A DNA stretch of 64,000 bases from Platanthera guangdongensis (taxonomy: Eukaryota; Streptophyta; Magnoliopsida; Asparagales; Orchidaceae): the NCBI GenBank assembly GCA_039583875.1, contig CM077151.1, positions 20,418,326 through 20,482,325 of the forward strand, read 5' to 3'. A model generated the notes under the pieces. It searched no databases, was not told where the DNA came from, and worked only from the letters and a program-made list of their open reading frames with translations. The translations under genes and the position numbers were made by a program. Below, piece by piece: positions 54,966 to 64,000 of this stretch; position 1 is the stretch's first letter, and every line of letters begins with the position of its first letter.

Positions 54966-55297
54966 TGTCATTCTAGCATAAGTGAGGAGAGGTTTAATGG
55001 CTCCTCGCAAAGGATCATCTTGAGGAATGTAGTAGTCAGGAGCAAGGAAGAGGCGACGTGGTGAATTTTGTAAAATAAAATATGACTCTTTTACAAAAAT
55101 GTAATGTGGCATAAAAGTTCTTCTACTAGGGGATAACATTTATACTTTTTTTATCAGAATGTTAGCCCTTTTGACACACTTAGACATGAGTTTGGCTTGT
55201 GATTCCTTTGTGGAGGTTTGAAAATTGAGATTCAACAAACACCTGATTTCTCTTTTATAAGTTTGGAATTGTAGGTTGAAAGATGCATGATTATAGT
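54966..55297. other. Unassigned AT-rich stretch
   Basis: Nothing recognised between gypsy I and copia C. Confidence 0.5.
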
Positions 55298-55489
55298 TGT
55301 AGAAAGAGAAGTGTAGGAGAGAGAAAATCACCATCAATTATCTTATTATCAAATAATAGGAGTACACACACTTATATAGAGGTAGAAGAGGGAGAGAACT
55401 CTACATTTACAATATGGGACTAAAGAAGCTATACATGGGCCAATATACATGGGCCTCCTAAATTGTCTAATTTGATTTTGTCTTTAACA
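55298..55489 (-). repeat. 3' LTR of copia C
   Basis: Ends TTTAACA. The other end is at 55298 (TGTAGAAAG) or 55312 (TGTAGG). The minus-strand USE-like GTCCCATATTG (55410-55420) is 31 bp upstream of TATATAAG (55371-55378). Confidence 0.75.
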
Positions 55490-56962
55490 CTCCCCCGCAA
55501 GCTGGAGCGTATAGGTCATATGCGCCAAGCTTAGATAAAAACTTATAGTATAGAGGCCGAGAGAGAGCTTTGGTGAAGATATCAGCAATTTGACCGGAGG
55601 CCGCGACATGCTCCAATACTATCTTCTTTGTTTGAACCTTCTCCCGAATGAAGTGACGGTCAACCTCAATATGCTTCGTGCGCTCATGAAACACCGGATT
55701 CTTGGCAATATGTATGGCCGCTTGACTATCACAGAGCAGGGTAACAGGAGAGGAAAGTGTGAGACCTATATCGCAGAGCAGGCCCTCTAGCCAGGTGACC
55801 TCAGACACAACTGCTGCCATAGCACGATAATCAGCCTCGGCGGATGAGCGAGCAATAACAGTCTGTTTCTTGTTGCGCCAGGTAATAAGATGTCCACCGA
55901 GGTAGGTGCAGAAACCAGTTGTGCAGTGTCGATCATCAAGTGACCCTGCGTAGTCTGCATCAGAGTAGACAACAAGAGATAAGGAAGTTGATGACTTATA
56001 AACAAGTCCTTGTCCAGGAGCCTTCTTTAAATATCGGAGGATCCGCTCGACGGCTCGAAGATGAGAAGTTCGAGGGGTATGCATGAATCGGCTTACAACT
56101 CCAATAGCGAATGAGATATCAGGCCGCGTAACTGTGAGGTAGATAAGTTTCCCCACCAAGCGTCGATAGTACTCTGCATTGGTCAGAACAGGGTCATTCC
56201 CAGAGTCATGATTTGACAGCTGATGATTCATATCCATTGGAGTATCTGTAGGTTTTGCATCCCGAGTAACCCGCACTTTGTAGAAGATCTATGCAGTACT
56301 TCTGTTGGGATAAGACTAGTTCATCGGGTCTCCTTGCGACCTCAAGTCCAAGGAAGTATCGCAAATTGCCCAGATCTTTTGTCTGAAAAACGGAGTTCAG
56401 ATGTTGTTTGATTTCCTGGATCCCGATGGCGTCGTTTCCCGTAATTAGGATGTCATCAACATAGACAAGAAGAAGAACTGTCCATGTGTCCTGATGACGA
56501 GTAAAGAGAGAGAAATCGGCAGAACTTTGAGTGAATCCCATCTCGCGAACCACCTTACTGAACTTATCAAACCAAGCGCGGGGAGATTGTTTGAGACCAT
56601 ATATAGACTTCCGGAGAAGGCAGACGCGAGACTCCCCCGTGGTCTCAAATCCAGGTGGTTGTTGCATATACACAGTCTCCTGAAGATCGTCATTGAGAAA
56701 ATCATTCTTGATATCTAATTAATGAAGGGACCATTGGCGGTGCACAACAAGAGAGATCAGAACCCGGACGGTACTGAGTTTGGCCACCGGGGAGAACATT
56801 TCGTCGTAGTCGAGGCCATGTTGCTGAGTGAATCCGCGGACAACCAGACGGGCTTTGAGACGATCAACAGTGCCATCAGGAGCATGTTTGATTGTAAAGA
56901 CCCATTTGCAGCTAACACAAGAGTGAGCAGGAGGAAGAGGAACAAGGGCCCAAGTCTGGTTA
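55490..56962 (-). pseudogene. Copia C RT and RNase H
   Basis: The C-terminal open piece (55467-56276) keeps the RNase H acidic residues in VYSDADYAGSLDD, SSAEADYRAM and LLCDSQAAIHI, and ends AYDLYAPACG. A frameshift near 56250 separates it from the RT piece (56206-56673), with FETTGESRVCLLRKSIYGLK and VYVDDILITGND. A TAA near 56719 replaces Gln in SLH-Q-LDIKN. Upstream, [14 protein letters not shown] RT sequence reaches the TAG at 56965-56967. Confidence 0.87.
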
Positions 56963-58569
56963 GCCTAGAGAGCTGCCATCTCGTCGTCCATGGCCGCACG
57001 CCAGCCCGGATGTTGTAAAGCTTCCTGCAAGGAGTTATGAATGGAAATAGTGGAGAGAGAGAGGGCAAACGATCGAAGTGGGGGAGAGAGGCGATGGAGG
57101 GAGACATAGTTCCCCATGGGATGAGTCGTAGAGGGTGGTGCTGGATCGTCAACGCGCAGAAGAGCATCAGTAGTAGGGGGTTGCTGGCGAGTTACAATCC
57201 TGGACGAGCGGCGAGTATAGACACGGAGAGGTGAAGGAGGAGGGAGGGATGGGGAAGGTGGTACGGGAGGAGCGGAAGTAGTGGGGGGCAGAGAGGTAAC
57301 GGGAACAGCGGGACAAGGAATAGTGGACGGCGGTGGTTGAGGGGAGGTGGGAGAGAAGAAGCTTGCTTCTTCAGCAAAGGTAACATCCGCAGAGACAAGC
57401 ACCTTGTAAAGCGTGGGAGAATAGCAGACGTACCCCTTTTGGGTACGTGAGTAGCCAACAAAGACACATTTGGTGGCGCGAGCGGCAAGTTTGTCGTTGG
57501 GTGGTCCGAGAGAGTGAACATAACAGACACATCCAAAAGTACGAGGCAGGAGGGAAAAAGGGGACTTGGAAGGAAAGAGGAGGCTGAATGGAGAAGCAAA
57601 GTTAAGGACCGAGGAGGGCATATGATTAATGAGAAAGCAAGCAGTAGAGACAGCAAAGTTCCAGTATTCAGCGGGGACCTGCATTTGAAGCATGAGTGAC
57701 CGAGTGACATCAAGGAGATGACGATTCTTCCGCTCGGCCACACCGTTTTGCTGGGGTGTGTATGCACATGAGGTTTGATGAATGATCCCAAAGTCGGTAC
57801 ATAAAGTGGAGAAGCTACGACTAGTGTATTCACGAGCGTTGTCAGTGCGAAGCGTTTGGACCGTAGTAGAAAATTGCGTACGTATTTCAACAACAAACGC
57901 ACGGAAAGCAGAAGATAGCTCTGCACGATCATGTAGGAGATAAAGTCGTGTTAGGCGGGAATAATCATCAATAAAGGTTACAAAATAGCGATAACTATAA
58001 AGACTGGGAAGTTTATAAGGACCCCAGATATCAGAATGAAGTAAAGAAAACAAAGTACTACTTCGGTTACATGCAGGAGGGAAAGAGATACGATGTTGCT
58101 TGCCAAAGATACATGATTCGCAAGAAAACTCCTGTAAAGAGACATCAGGAAGGGCCTTCTTGAGAATCGGAAGAGGGGCATGGCCAAGACGACGATGCCA
58201 GTCGACGGAGGGAAGAGCGGAGAGTGAAGTGGGAAGAACGTCCAGGAGATAAAGCCTGTTGGACAGCCGTCCTCTACCAATGATATTTTCTGTGCGGCGA
58301 TCCCGCATGACAAAAGAAGAAGGAGAAAAAATTAGACAGCAATCAAGGTCCTGAGCAAGCCTACTAACAGACAGTAGGTTGAAGGGAGATCCCGGCACAT
58401 GAAGAACCGAGGTTAAGGAGAGGGTAGGAGTAAGTTGCAGATCAGCAGCGGCAGAGACAGGAGTAGTATCGTCAGTGGCCACAGTAATGAACTTAGGATA
58501 CTCAGTGTGCATGTACTGAGGAGGTTTTTGAGAAGTAATGTGATGGGTGGCTCCAGAGTCCAGGATCCA
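56963..58569 (-). pseudogene. Copia C integrase with linker (515-codon open piece)
   Basis: It starts downstream of the protease and reads VDWHRRLGHAPLPILKKALP, CESCIFGKQHR, then HSDIWGPYKLP, LRTDNAREYTSRSF and QQNGVAERKNRHLL. These supply the HHCC and D-D-E residues. A Pro/Ser-rich linker leads to MGNYVSLHRLSPP and LQEALQHPGWRAAMDDEMAA. The piece ends at TAG 56965-56967, which replaces Trp (AAL-W-ANQTW is the expected reading, as W is present in copia A). Confidence 0.9.
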
Positions 58570-59173
58570 TTAAGAGTTGTGGGAGAGACAGGAGATACCT
58601 TCAGTAAAGAAGGAAGCAACCGAGTCAGAGAAACGGTTGACCATGCCTTGAAGCTGGAGTATCTGGAGACGAAGGTCATCAATATCCTTCTGAGCCGTGG
58701 CGGAGGGGCGGTGGTAGGACCGGCAGGAGCAGAAGCAACAGCAATAGAAGGAGCAGCAAGATGAGGAGGCAAATCATGTTTACGATAGCAGGTAGCTTCA
58801 AGATGGCCATCGCGACCGCAGTAAGTACATTTAAGAGTAGAGCGCCCAGCACGTCCCCGACCACGAGACGTGAAGCGGCCTCCCCGAGGAGAGGAACCTC
58901 GGCCAGAGGGAGCAGGGGTAGGGAGTAGGGGTTGCTGGAGCAAAGCCGGAGAGAAGGTGGCGGGAGCCTCGGGAGGTGGGGTGACTTTGAGCACCATGGA
59001 GCAAACATCAGATAAAGAGGGTATAGTAGGAGAAGAGAGGATCTGAGCCCGGATGCTGTGAAGGTGAGAAGGAACACAGGTCATCATCATGGCAATCCCA
59101 ACAGCCTCCTTCTGTGCCCGTTGAGTAGCAAGGTCGGCAGTGGGAGGTTGGTGTTGTATCCAGGCTTCCACCA
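58413..59173 (-). pseudogene. Copia C gag C-terminus and protease
   Basis: EAWIQHQPPTADLATQRAQK begins the visible gag; before it copia F interrupts. RVPSHLHS-like sequence, a Gly/Arg-rich stretch and the Zn knuckle CTYCGRDGHLEATC (C-x2-C-x4-H-x4-C) follow. After a frameshift the protease site WILDSGATHHIT is read near 58535-58570, directly preceded by TAA (58570-58572). Confidence 0.85.
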
Positions 59174-59582
59174 TGTTAGAAAGTAGCGAAAAAGAGAGAA
59201 CAAGCGGATAAGCTTTTGAATAATTGAAATTTTATTATCCAAAAAAGATATCATTTACAAAGGTATGACCTCCCTTATATAAAATGGAGGAGATAAGAAA
59301 GAGAGTATACAAACAATGTGGGACTAAACATTTACAATACAGAGCGGCTAGAATAAAGGTGACCGCACAGGCCGCGCGGTTAGACAGATGGCTTAACCGC
59401 TCGGCAACTCCAGCAGGATAGAACAGGCCGCAATGGTAGACCGCTAGACCGCCCGGTCTCCAGGCTTCAGAGTGAGATCGCCAGACCGCTCGGTCAACAA
59501 ACCGCTGGATCAGACCGCTAAGCCGCCCGGTCAACAAACCGCTGGATCAGACCGCTAAGCCGCCCGGTCTAATACTTCAACA
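59174..59582 (-). repeat. 3' LTR of copia F
   Basis: 409 bp, TGTTAGAAAG to CTTCAACA. The minus-strand USE-like GTCCCACATTG (59314-59324) is 32 bp upstream of TATATAAG (59274-59281). Its last part has a 37-bp direct duplication (59494-59530 and 59531-59567) rich in ACCGC...GCGGT words. Confidence 0.85.
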
Positions 59583-59598
59583 CTCCCCCTCAAGCTGG
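59583..59598 (-). promoter_or_regulatory. Polypurine tract of copia F
   Basis: Minus strand CCAGCTTGAGGGGGAG directly before the LTR start; primes plus-strand DNA synthesis in LTR elements. Confidence 0.85.
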
Positions 59599-62500
59599 AG
59601 CATAGATATCAATCATGCCCAGCTTGTCACAAATGCGGAAGAAGGAAGTAGAAACCGGTTTGGTGAAGATATCTGTCAATTCCTTGTCAGAGGTGACAAA
59701 AGGTGTACAAATCTGTTTCTTCAAAATCTCTTCCCGAATGAAGTGACAGTCAACATCTATATGCTTTGTTCTCTCATGGAAGACCGGATTTCTGGATATG
59801 TGTATAGCGGCCTTGTTGTCACAGAACATAGGGAGAGGACAGTCATATACCTCGCCCAGGTCAAGCATGAGAGCCCGCAACCACTTTAACTCACACGTGG
59901 TTGACATCATACTCCGGTATTCAGCTTCGGCACTGGATCTGGAGACAACAGACTGTTTCTTGCTCTTCCAACTCACGAGATTACCTCCAACAAAGGTACA
60001 AAAACCTGATGTGGATTTACGATCGCCTTTGTCATCCGCGTAACTTGAATTTGAGTAGGCCTCAACCCTCAGATGACCATTCTTCTGAAAGAGTAACCCT
60101 CTGCCCGGTGCTGCTTTGATATACTCCAAAATCTTCAGGGCGGACTGAAGATGGCACTCCCGGGGAGCTTGCATAAACTGACTGACCTTACCTACAGCAT
60201 AGGCGATGTCGGGTCTAGTCACCGTGAGATAGATGAGTTTGCCTACCAAACGTCTGTACCTTGTGACATCAGATAGAAGAGGCGAGTCATCCGTCCACGT
60301 TTTGTCTTCTCCAACAGCCATGGGAAAACGAGCTGGTTTGGCACCTGTCAATCCTGCCTCTCGTAGAAGATCAAGGGCATACTTCCGTTGAGAGAGAACC
60401 AAGGAGTCAAGTTTCCGAGAGATTTCTATCCCCAAAAAGTATTTTGGGGAGCCCATATCCTTCGTGACCAAGTGCTGACGGAGGTGCTTCTTCGTCAAGT
60501 CCACCCCATCTCGGTCATCGCCAGTAAGGAGAATATCATCCACATATACGGCCAAAACCACCAGTCCCGAGGCCGTTTTGCGAATGAATAAGGAGTGATC
60601 GGCCGAACTCCTTTGAAAGCCGATGGTAGCCACAATACCACTGAATTTGTCAAACCATGCCTGAGGGCTCTGCTTTAGGCCATAAATGGCCTTCTTCAAA
60701 TGACATACACGTGTCTCCCCCTGAGCAACATACCCAGGAGGTTGCTCCATATAGACGTCCTCCTGAAGATCGCCATAGAGAAAGGCATTCTTCACATCAA
60801 GCTGGGAAATGACCCAAGCCCGATTAACAGCCACAGAAAAGAGAACCCGGATGGTGCTGAGGCGAGCAACCGGAGAGAAGGTATCAAAGTAATCAACGCC
60901 GTAAGTCTGAGTGAAGCCCTTGGCCACCAGCCGGGCTTTGTAGCGATCCACAGTGCCGTCGGGGCGAAACTTCACAACGAAGACCCAGCGACAGCCAACC
61001 ACATCAGTGCCCACGGGAGGAGGAACAAGGGTCCAGGTACCCCTTTCAGTAAGAGTAGTCATCTCCTCATCCATGGCAGACTTCCAATGAGGGAGAGCAA
61101 GAGCCTCCTGGTAGGTACGGGGAGTAGAAGTAGCAGAGATAGCCAAGGCAAAACACCTGCGAGAAGGAGAAAGCTGATCATAGGAAACAACAGCCGTGAG
61201 CGGGTGTTGAGTACACGCCCGCACCCCTTTGCGAAGGGCAATGGGAACATCCAGGTCAACGGGAGCGTCGGCGACGGGAGCGTCAGCGACCGGAGCGTCC
61301 GTGGCGGAGAAGGCTGGCCCGGGACTAGAGAGAGACGGTAGCGGAGAGGAGGGTGGAGGGGTGGGTGGGGAGACGGACTGGGAAGGAGTGGGTGGAGGAG
61401 GAGACGAAGGTGGGAAAACGTGGAGAGGTGTGGAAGGAACGGAGATATCAGAAGGAAGAGAAGAGTGAGGAGAGAAATAGGAAGCATTTTCGAAAAAAGT
61501 CACATCCGCGGAGACAAACTGCTTGCGGAGAAGGGGGTCAAAGCAGCAATAGCCTTTTTGAGTGGTAGAGTATCCCAAAACGACACACTTGGTGGAACGG
61601 GGGGAAAGCTTGTCGCGGGTAGCGGAGGGAGCGTGAACAAAGGCCGTACAGCCAAAAACACGGAGAGGAAGAGGAAAAGGTTCCTGGTGGGGGTAGAGAA
61701 GGGAGAAGGGAGTCTGGCCGTGGAGAACCGCGGAGGGAAGGCGATTGATGAGATAGCAGGCGAGGAGCACAGCGTAGCCCCAGTAGGAGCGAGGGACGTG
61801 CATCTGCGTCATGAGAGTACGCGCAACATCAAGCAGGTGACGGTTTTTACGCTCCGCCACCCCATTCTGCTGGGAGGTGTAAACACAAGTCGTTTGATGA
61901 AGGAGGTCATGTTGGTGAAAGAAGGCGGAGAACTCATGAGTCAGATATTCTTTAGCATTATCAGAACGTAAGACTTTAATAGAAGTAGCAAATTGAGTCT
62001 TAATCATAAAGTAAAATGATTGCCAAACAGAAAATAGTTCAGAGCGATCTTTTAACAGATACACCCAGGTACATCGAGAAAAATCATCGATAAAAGTGAC
62101 AAAATAGGAACTGCCCCGACCAACTGTAAGGGTAGGAGCAGGACCCCATACATCAGAATGAATAAGATCAAATATGCGAGATGAGCCACGGCCTTGCTTC
62201 GGTGGGAAGGAGGAGCGATGATGTTTGCCAAGATGACACGCATCACAGTTGAGCGGAGAACTGGTAGGAGGTAAGTGGGGCAGAAGCTGGTGAATAAGCC
62301 GAGGAGGAGGATGTCCAAGACGAAGATGCCACTGAAGGAGATCGGTGGAGGAGGAGTAGGCAGAGAGAGCGAAAACATCGTCGAGGAAGTAGAGGCCGCC
62401 GCTCTCAGTCCCAGTAGCAATCGTCCGCTGGGTCCTCGGGTCCTGAAAAGAACAAGTAGTGGGAGTGAATAAGACGGAGCACTGAAGTTGCCGGCATAAA

Positions 62501-62712
62501 GTAGTAACTGATAACAAATTGCACGGGAACTTCGGGACATAGAGGGTATCCTCCAAGCAAAGCGATGGGGTGAGTTGAACCATGCCCGTCCCATGAACCG
62601 GGGACGGGGAACCATCCGCCACACGAACCGGGGGTAAGCGGTCATGGGTCTCAAGACGGGAGAAGCAATGAGGGTTGCCCGTCATATGATTTGTGACACC
62701 GGAGTCAATCAG
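59590..62712 (-). CDS. Copia F pol: protease end, integrase, RT, RNase H
   Basis: An open frame of 1031 codons from the first Met (62685), plus nine upstream codons holding the protease site LIDSGVTNH. Counting from that Met, pre-integrase LRLGHPPPR and CDACHLGK lie near 122-154. The integrase catalytic residues are D178, D242 and E278 (the last two with 35 residues between). A Pro/Ser-rich linker covers about 400-470. RT spans about 545-790 with Y-V-D-D at 714-717. RNase H spans about 870-1000. In RNase H the usual S-D-A-D-Y reads S-N-S-S-Y (N879, S881), so the first catalytic Asp is lost. The end is MIDIYAPA. Confidence 0.93.
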   Translation of the reverse strand: MIDSGVTNHMTGNPHCFSRLETHDRLPPVRVADGSPSPVHGTGMVQLTPSLCLEDTLYVPKFPCNLLSVTTLCRQLQCSVLFTPTTCSFQDPRTQRTIATGTESGGLYFLDDVFALSAYSSSTDLLQWHLRLGHPPPRLIHQLLPHLPPTSSPLNCDACHLGKHHRSSFPPKQGRGSSRIFDLIHSDVWGPAPTLTVGRGSSYFVTFIDDFSRCTWVYLLKDRSELFSVWQSFYFMIKTQFATSIKVLRSDNAKEYLTHEFSAFFHQHDLLHQTTCVYTSQQNGVAERKNRHLLDVARTLMTQMHVPRSYWGYAVLLACYLINRLPSAVLHGQTPFSLLYPHQEPFPLPLRVFGCTAFVHAPSATRDKLSPRSTKCVVLGYSTTQKGYCCFDPLLRKQFVSADVTFFENASYFSPHSSLPSDISVPSTPLHVFPPSSPPPPTPSQSVSPPTPPPSSPLPSLSSPGPAFSATDAPVADAPVADAPVDLDVPIALRKGVRACTQHPLTAVVSYDQLSPSRRCFALAISATSTPRTYQEALALPHWKSAMDEEMTTLTERGTWTLVPPPVGTDVVGCRWVFVVKFRPDGTVDRYKARLVAKGFTQTYGVDYFDTFSPVARLSTIRVLFSVAVNRAWVISQLDVKNAFLYGDLQEDVYMEQPPGYVAQGETRVCHLKKAIYGLKQSPQAWFDKFSGIVATIGFQRSSADHSLFIRKTASGLVVLAVYVDDILLTGDDRDGVDLTKKHLRQHLVTKDMGSPKYFLGIEISRKLDSLVLSQRKYALDLLREAGLTGAKPARFPMAVGEDKTWTDDSPLLSDVTRYRRLVGKLIYLTVTRPDIAYAVGKVSQFMQAPRECHLQSALKILEYIKAAPGRGLLFQKNGHLRVEAYSNSSYADDKGDRKSTSGFCTFVGGNLVSWKSKKQSVVSRSSAEAEYRSMMSTTCELKWLRALMLDLGEVYDCPLPMFCDNKAAIHISRNPVFHERTKHIDVDCHFIREEILKKQICTPFVTSDKELTDIFTKPVSTSFFRICDKLGMIDIYAPA

Positions 62713-63618
62713 CTATTTACCTTGGGTAACGACGTGGGCACTACCTGACGTCGTGGCCACAGAGGCAGACGGCCGAGAAGAGGCGGAGGCCGAAGACGGA
62801 GCATCACCGGAAGGGCGAAGGTGAGGATGTTTCTGCCAGCAGCGGTCAATAGTATGGCCAGTACGATCACAGTGAGAGCAGAGGAACCGAGATGAACCTC
62901 GTCCGCCAGAGGAGCCGCGGCTACTAGGGCCCCCCCTCTGAGCTTGGTGAGCAAAGGAGTCCTGGGAAGGGGGGGAGGCCAACAGAGGCCGCTGGAGTAG
63001 CGAAGTAACAGCGGCAATGCGAGCCGCAGTGGCATCCAAAGTAGGAGATTCCGCCTCACCCAAGATCTGCTGGCGGATCATATCATAAGAGTCGGGAAGA
63101 CGAAGAAGATAACAAACAACCAGGAGTTCCTGGAAGTGTTTGTGCTGGTCGGCCAAGTCCGCGGAGAAGGGGCGATTCTGGAGGATTTCAGCACCAAGAG
63201 CCTGAACCTGCTGATAAGCCGCAGCCGGTGACATGGAAGGGCGGGCAAAGAGGTCCGCATAGAGAGTATAAATGCGGGACGTCTGGCCCCCCTTAGAATA
63301 GAGAGCAGCGAGGTGAAGCCAGGCGGCCTTGACCGTCTCATCATGGCGAATGACGGGAAGACACTCATCAGAAAGGCTGTTGGCCAGACAGGTGCGGACA
63401 AGAGCATCACTCGCATCCCAGTCATCAAACTCAGGAGAGGTGCGAGGAGGAGGGTCATCGGTGAGGTGATGACGCTTGCGTTGAGAACGAAGGAGAAAGG
63501 TGAAAGAAACGCTTCAATCGGGATAGTTGGAGCCAACAAGCTTGGAAAGGGTGTCAAGGTTGCCCGAAGGAGGAGGAGAAGGAGCTGCAGGAGTAGTGGT
63601 GAGACCGGAGGTAGTCAT
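62713..63618 (-). pseudogene. Copia F gag
   Basis: The first Met is at 63618 (MTTSGLTTTPAAPSPPPSGN). The gag domain reads SDECLPVIRHDETVKAAWLH, YSKGGQTSRIYTLYADLFAR and LLRLPDSYDMIRQQILGEAE. A Gly/Ser/Arg-rich stretch precedes the Zn knuckle CSHCDRTGHTIDRC. A TGA at 63514-63516 replaces Trp in YPD-W-SVSF. The frame ends at TAG 62713-62715, which stands where the protease Trp is expected, in frame with pol. It is otherwise uninterrupted. Confidence 0.88.
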
Positions 63619-64000
63619 AGAACCCGGCAAGCAGAAGAAGCCGCGCGAACAGAAGCGGTTAGAAAACAGAAGAAGCCGCGCGAACAGTAGCGGCTAGAAA
63701 GAGGTCAAAGGCACAGCGGGGAAGAGGTCGCGCGGACTGAAAAGGCCGAGCGAACAGAAGAGAGGAGAAGAGCAGGTGACCGCGACCAAGATGCAGGTGA
63801 GATAGGAACAACCCGCACGGTCAGGCAGATCACAGCAGCAAACCGCGAGTATAGAGACAAGCGGAAATGAGGAAAGCAGAAGCGGACAGGGAGAAGAAGT
63901 CCGCAGCGGGTAGAGACAAGGCCGCAACGACTAGGAAGTCGGAGAGGCAAGAAAGAACAAGGAGCGCGGCGACAAGGAAACAGGTCGCTGCGACGAATAG
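63619..64000 (-). other. Leader of copia F (partial)
   Basis: Purine-rich and GC-rich on the + strand, with repeated GCGCGAACAGAAGCGG words (63643-63695). Cut by the window end before the primer site. Confidence 0.6.

Larger units (their letters stand above)
55298..59173 (-). mobile_element. Copia C (3' LTR to gag), interrupted by copia F
   Basis: 3' LTR about 55298-55489 with a CTTGCGGGGGAG purine tract (minus strand) at its inner edge. RNase H, RT, integrase, protease and part of gag follow on the minus strand. At 59174 the gag is cut by copia F, so the copia C 5' end must lie beyond the window. It is a close relative of copia A. Confidence 0.87.
59174..64000 (-). mobile_element. Copia F (3' LTR to leader; 5' LTR outside the window)
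   Basis: 3' LTR 59174-59582, a purine tract, an open pol frame, gag and part of the leader on the minus strand. It is inserted in copia C gag right after CACCA (59169-59173). With only two visible stops it is the best-preserved element here. Confidence 0.9.

Noticed and set aside
45125..64000. Further myosin IQ or coiled-coil exons
   Set aside because: No IQ-x3-RG segment or heptad-rich exon was recognised; the sequence is almost all retrotransposon.

Overview
This is a gene-poor, repeat-dominated piece of a flowering-plant nuclear genome. The plant origin is shown by four exons of a class VIII (plant-specific) myosin, by an Au-type tRNA-derived SINE, by a CACTA transposon and Tourist-like MITEs, and by many Ty1/copia and Ty3/gypsy elements primed by initiator-Met tRNA. 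I cannot name the species.

Host gene. Four myosin VIII coding exons lie on the + strand at 8544-8744, 29300-29505, 29600-29735 and 44995-45124. They encode part of the lower 50-kDa region, the SH1/SH2 segment, the converter and the first IQ motif. Reading frame and splice phases agree across all four. The introns between them are 20.6 kb, 94 bp and 15.3 kb (the last with a GC-AG donor), and the next intron runs at least 18.9 kb to the window end. Exons before 8544 and after 45124 were not found.

Layout. 1-8543: two decayed copia remnants (1-1765; 3010-5670), a foldback MITE (2302-2803), and an Au-type SINE (6143-8017) split by a 1.68-kb non-autonomous LTR element (6301-7983). 8745-29299: a nest of up to four levels. 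A pol-less gypsy (about 9352-27837) is split by copia A (9370-26582). Copia A is itself split by gypsy B (10328-16544) and by a non-autonomous CACTA element (17097-22677), and the CACTA element holds three Tourist-like MITEs and an array of 31-bp palindromic units. 29736-44994: ten 5S-rRNA-derived modules in mixed orientation (30523-33268), GC-rich hairpin repeats and a 189-bp palindrome, gypsy C (34802 to about 38827), the 5' part of copia D (about 38850-40883), a 2.06-kb non-autonomous LTR element (40996-43058), and a second, shorter foldback MITE (44465-44633). 45125-64000: copia G (46887-54005) with two solo LTRs in its coding region, a second pol-less gypsy (about 54011-54965), copia C (from about 55298) and, inside copia C's gag, copia F (from 59174), which has a 1031-codon open pol reading frame.

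The repeats do not form a pathway with the myosin; they are intronic load. The most unusual signals are the 5S-derived cluster, a snRNA-promoter-like USE motif placed 31-32 bp upstream of a TATA box in several copia LTR families, the palindromic array inside the CACTA element, and two gypsy copies that share the same pol deletion. Most premature stops I could assign in the elements are Trp codons changed by G-to-A.
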